Source of the DNA: Deinococcus radiotolerans
GTDB taxonomy: Bacteria > Deinococcota > Deinococci > Deinococcales > Deinococcaceae
Assembly: GCF_014647435.1 (NCBI RefSeq)
Contig: NZ_BMPE01000005.1
Location: forward strand, 62,001 to 126,000
Reading direction: 5' to 3'
Length of the DNA: 64,000 nucleotides
Below the pieces are notes generated by a model, which saw nothing but the letters and a program-made list of their open reading frames with translations, was not told the origin of the DNA and searched no databases. Below are positions 59,596-64,000 of this stretch, piece by piece; position 1 is the stretch's first letter; the number at the start of each line of letters is the position of its first letter. Position numbers and translations under genes: made by a program.

Positions 59596-60501
59596 TCAGT
59601 CTGCGCCGCGCAGCGGGCGGGGCGGCGGCGCCTCCACGTGCACCGGCTGGCCCGTGACCGGGTGCGTGAAGTCCAGCGTCCAGGCGTGCAGGTGGTACCC
59701 CAGGTCCCCCGGCAGACCCGGCAGGTCCGGGTGGGGGAGGCCGCCCGGGCCGTACAGCGGGTCGCCCACCAGCGGGTGCCCGGCAGCGGCGAGGTGAATG
59801 CGGATCTGGTGCGGGCGACCGGTATGGATCGCCACGTCCAGCAGGGTGGCACCGGCTCGGCGTTCGCGGACGCTGGCCACGCTGCGCGACGGCTTCCCCT
59901 CGGGGCTGGCGGCGAACACGCGGCCCAGGCGCGGGTGCGGCACCGGCCCGATGGGCGTCCGGATGTCCAGTGTCTCCCACGGTGGCTCGCCCACAGCCAG
60001 CGCGCGGTACACCTTCCCCACTTCATGCTCCCGCCACGCGCGGGACAGCGCCGCGCCCGCCGCCCCGGTCCGGGCGAACAGCACTGCGCCGCTCGTGCCG
60101 CGCCCCAGCCGGTGCAGCGGACTCGCCCCCGGGTAGCGCAGCCGCACCTGCGTCAGCAGCGTGTGCGTCAGGAACCCGGCGCCCGGCAGCGTCGGCAGGC
60201 CCGACGGTTTGCTCACCGCGACCAGCGCGTCGTCCTCCAGCAGCACGGCGTAGTCCAGCGGGGCCGCCTCCTCCCGCCACGGCGGGCGGTGCCACACCAC
60301 CACGTCCCCGGCGCGCAGCACCTCGTCCCCGCGCGCCGGCACGCCCCGCACCTCCACCTCACCCGCCGCCAGCCGCGCCGCCCACGTCGCCCCGTCCGAG
60401 TGCCGGTACTCGCGGGCCAGGAACGCCAGCACCCGCTCCCCACCCGCGCGCACCTGCGAACGGAACGCGAAACCACTGTTCGAGGGGGCGTCGTCGGACA
60501 T
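59596..60501 (-). CDS. RluA-family pseudouridine synthase-like protein lacking the catalytic Asp
   Basis: 301 residues. N-terminal S4-like segment ([32 protein letters not shown]), then the RluA core: [39 protein letters not shown] and [26 protein letters not shown]. The motif normally written HRLDxxTSG has Gly where the catalytic Asp belongs. Either a subfamily with another nucleophile or a non-catalytic RNA-binding member. Leaderless start after TACCCT. Divergent from the MnmG-like gene. Confidence 0.86.
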   Translation of the reverse strand: MSDDAPSNSGFAFRSQVRAGGERVLAFLAREYRHSDGATWAARLAAGEVEVRGVPARGDEVLRAGDVVVWHRPPWREEAAPLDYAVLLEDDALVAVSKPSGLPTLPGAGFLTHTLLTQVRLRYPGASPLHRLGRGTSGAVLFARTGAAGAALSRAWREHEVGKVYRALAVGEPPWETLDIRTPIGPVPHPRLGRVFAASPEGKPSRSVASVRERRAGATLLDVAIHTGRPHQIRIHLAAAGHPLVGDPLYGPGGLPHPDLPGLPGDLGYHLHAWTLDFTHPVTGQPVHVEAPPPRPLRGAD

Positions 60502-60508
60502 GGGGGAC

Positions 60509-60514
60509 AGGGTA
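60509..60514 (-). promoter_or_regulatory. Leaderless -10 element (TACCCT)
   Basis: TACCCT on the minus strand ends seven bases before ATG 60501. Confidence 0.5.
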
Positions 60515-60554
60515 AAGGGTGCGGCCGTTCCGCGTTCGACTTCCCCCGAAACCG

Positions 60555-60560
60555 TACACT
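60555..60560 (+). promoter_or_regulatory. Leaderless -10 element (TACACT)
   Basis: TACACT ends five bases before GTG 60566 and eight before ATG 60569 of the MnmG-like gene. Confidence 0.5.
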
Positions 60561-60565
60561 GGCCG

Positions 60566-61315
60566 GTGATGTTTGGTTCGCCCTCTCCGAGAAGTCGCCC
60601 GCAACCGGGGCATCTGTATGACGTGGCCGTGGTCGGTGCCGGACTGGCGGGCACCGAGCTGGCGTGGCGGCTGGCCCGCGCCGGACTGGACGTGCTGCTC
60701 GTGTCGCAGGCGCTCGATCACCTGGGGAATCTGTACCAGCCGACCACGGCGGGCGTGACCTTCCCGGGCGGCAGTCTGTTCGAGGAGGTGCGCGCCGCAC
60801 TACACCCCGACACGGATGGCTGGACGTTCCACCGGCACCTGAAGGCCCGCGTGGAGGAGACGAGCGGCATTCACCTCCTCCAGAGCACCGTCACCGCACT
60901 GGACGAGGAGGACACGCAGGTGGTGTTCTCGACCTGGGAGGGCCCGAAACTCCACGCGCGGCTGGGCGTGCTGGCCGTCGGCGCGTTCCTGAAGGGCCGC
61001 CTGCTCGTGGGGGACACCATGGACGAGGCCGGGCGCCTCAGTGAGGTCGCGTACGACTTCCTGGCGGACGACCTGATCGCCAGCGGCATCTGGCTGATCG
61101 GCAACGAACGCCGCGCCGAGGGCGAGGGCGTCGAACCGCTGTACGACGTGCGCTTCCTGACGCCCGCCCCCAGCGAACTGGACGGCTTCCGCGTGAACCG
61201 ACTGGAGCGCGTGCGGATGCTGGGGCAGTGCACGCCCGGCGAGCACACGTATGACAGCGTGCTGCGTGACGCGGCCCGCCTCGCCGAGCAACTCCAGGCA
61301 GAGGTGCGCGCATGA
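60566..61315 (+). CDS. Short MnmG/GidA-like FAD-dependent oxidoreductase
   Basis: 249 residues, much shorter than MnmG (about 600) or TrmFO (about 440). The FAD-binding Rossmann motif is [65 protein letters not shown] resembles the GidA VTVGTFLRGVI..G segment. It reads as a one-domain relative of tRNA-modifying flavoproteins, in line with its coupling (ATGA) to the tRNA methyltransferase TrmB behind it. Activity is unproven. Confidence 0.75.
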   Translation: MMFGSPSPRSRPQPGHLYDVAVVGAGLAGTELAWRLARAGLDVLLVSQALDHLGNLYQPTTAGVTFPGGSLFEEVRAALHPDTDGWTFHRHLKARVEETSGIHLLQSTVTALDEEDTQVVFSTWEGPKLHARLGVLAVGAFLKGRLLVGDTMDEAGRLSEVAYDFLADDLIASGIWLIGNERRAEGEGVEPLYDVRFLTPAPSELDGFRVNRLERVRMLGQCTPGEHTYDSVLRDAARLAEQLQAEVRA

Positions 61316-62307
61316 TCGCCCGCCTCGGTGACTTCCAGTTCCCCGACGCCGCCGCGCGCCTGTACCCGGACACCCCGGACCGCCCCTGGGTGCTGGAGGT
61401 CGGCTTTGGTGACGGGCGCTTCTGGCCGCATTTCGCCGCGACCTTCCCCGAGGCGCCCAACTACCTGGGCGTGGAACTCTCCGGCGTGTCCCTGCTGAAG
61501 GCGCACCGCCGCCTGCGGGACGCGGGCCTGGACAACGCGATCCTCACGAAGATGCCCGCCGATGTCCTCGTGCGGTCCGTCATCCCGCACGCGGGCCTGG
61601 ACCTGATCGTCGTGAACTTCCCCGACCCCTGGCCCAAGGCCGGACACACCGACCACCGCCTCCTGCGCGTCCCGTTCTTCCAGCTCGCGGCCAGCCGCCT
61701 TAAGCCCGGCGGGATGATCCTGTTGACCACCGACCACGACGAGTACTTCGAGTTCGCGTGCGAGCAGGCCCAGGCCAGCGGCGTCATGCGCGTCGAGCGC
61801 ACCGACCCGCCCGCCGCCGCGCTGGAAACCAAGTACGCCCTGAAGTGGCGTGACCTCGGCCTGGGCGTCAACCACGCCCGCTTCATGCCTACCGCCCACA
61901 CGCCCGTCCCGCACGGGCTGACCACGCCCTACCCGGAGGACCCCACCACCGTGCCCCACGCCGTCCTGACCCTGCCCGATACCTTCAACCCCCAGGCCTT
62001 CGAGAAGGTCACCGAACGCAACCCCGGCAGCCGCAACGCGGACGAGGGCGGCGCGTGGACGGTCATCCTGCTCGACCTGTACGCCGGCCTGCGCCGCGAC
62101 GGCTGGGTCGTCCTGGCCCACGTCGTGGAGGGCGAACTGACCCAGGAGGTCCTCATTGGCATCACCGCCCGCGAGGACGGCACGCACCTCGTGCGCCTCG
62201 CCAAGTTCGGCGGGCCCATCATCACGACCGGCGTGAAGGCCGCCGTGGGCGTCGTCACCCGCTGGCTGGAGGCTCAGGGCGCCGTCGTCAAGCACCACGG
62301 GTACTGA
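61312..62307 (+). CDS. trmB: tRNA (guanine-N7)-methyltransferase with C-terminal extension
   Basis: 331 residues. The SAM motif is VLEVGFGDGRFWPHF, and NFPDPWPKAGHTDHRLLRVPF is the TrmB signature. Makes m7G46 in the variable loop of tRNAs. About 100 residues longer at the C-terminus than the Escherichia coli enzyme; such extensions are known in Aquifex/Thermus-type TrmB. Starts inside the stop of the MnmG-like gene (ATGA), and a methyltransferase gene follows. Confidence 0.93.
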   Translation: MIARLGDFQFPDAAARLYPDTPDRPWVLEVGFGDGRFWPHFAATFPEAPNYLGVELSGVSLLKAHRRLRDAGLDNAILTKMPADVLVRSVIPHAGLDLIVVNFPDPWPKAGHTDHRLLRVPFFQLAASRLKPGGMILLTTDHDEYFEFACEQAQASGVMRVERTDPPAAALETKYALKWRDLGLGVNHARFMPTAHTPVPHGLTTPYPEDPTTVPHAVLTLPDTFNPQAFEKVTERNPGSRNADEGGAWTVILLDLYAGLRRDGWVVLAHVVEGELTQEVLIGITAREDGTHLVRLAKFGGPIITTGVKAAVGVVTRWLEAQGAVVKHHGY

Positions 62308-62335
62308 CGGGCCGGTGCGCTTCACGACCGAACCC

Positions 62336-63220
<885 letters not shown>

Positions 63221-63237
63221 ACGCCGAACTGCTGAAG

Positions 63238-63267
63238 CGGCGCGCCCCTCGCACGGGAAGCGCGCCG
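63238..63267. terminator. Stem-loop between methyltransferase and cyclophilin genes
   Basis: CGGCGCGC (63238-63245) pairs with GCGCGCCG (63260-63267). Convergent gene ends lie on both sides. Confidence 0.5.
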
Positions 63268-63282
63268 CCAGAGGACGCAGCC

Positions 63283-64000
<718 letters not shown>

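Overview
The window looks like chromosomal DNA from a Deinococcus-type bacterium (Deinococcota). This is inferred from the very high G+C, the dense short-gap gene packing, a xylose isomerase of the short Thermus/Deinococcus type, and at least fifteen genes whose start codon lies only 5-8 bases after a -10-like hexamer (TANNNT or near), the leaderless arrangement typical of Deinococcus. No rRNA, tRNA, CRISPR array, insertion sequence or prophage was seen. The right edge cuts a secreted cyclophilin.

Layout. 0.3-4.3 kb: a flavin-dependent LLM oxidoreductase, a small membrane protein and the groES-groEL operon, all on the minus strand. 4.5-8.5 kb: an overlapping trio (a GGDEF protein with a predicted ribbon-helix-helix tail, a DinB-fold protein, a nucleoside-deaminase-like protein), then an APC permease. 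8.6-13.8 kb: five overlapping genes matching the uncharacterised STM4015-4014-4013-4012-4011 families in that order (LRR protein, ATP-grasp-like protein, alkaline-phosphatase-fold hydrolase, two radical SAM enzymes). A second LRR-like gene and a 98-aa protein converge on them. This is the most interesting system in the window.

15.9-32.1 kb: a xylan/xylose utilisation locus. A minus-strand operon carries an ABC importer and four glycoside hydrolases (GH-A clan, GH1, GH43, GH3) and follows a LacI-family gene. The divergent plus-strand operon carries a ROK/XylR repressor, xylB and xylA, followed by an aldose 1-epimerase. A perfect LacI-type palindrome and a likely XylR box lie in the control regions. 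The enzymes outside trim xylo- and arabino-oligosaccharides, the ABC system imports them, and mutarotase, XylA and XylB feed xylulose 5-phosphate to the pentose phosphate pathway.

32-45.8 kb: an M23 peptidase, an M16 peptidase pair (one with an intact zinc motif, one without), a gene-free nested inverted-repeat element with two G-quadruplex-like arms, a CitE-like lyase, a GH32 fructosidase, a RIO-type kinase preceded by an unlisted 39-codon ORF, an orphan NMT1/THI5-like binding protein, a striking RGG-repeat protein, an S9 peptidase, a 63-aa orphan and an M20 peptidase. 45.8-64 kb: two c-di-GMP turnover proteins (GGDEF-EAL and GGDEF-GAF-HD-GYP), a PIG-L deacetylase (possible bacillithiol enzyme), tandem double-GNAT proteins, an arginase-like protein, a degenerate NUDIX, a GH31 alpha-glucosidase, an RNase H-fold protein, pyrE, an RluA-family protein lacking the catalytic Asp, and a MnmG-like/TrmB/methyltransferase operon.

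All family assignments come from reading motifs and recalling families; no database search was run.
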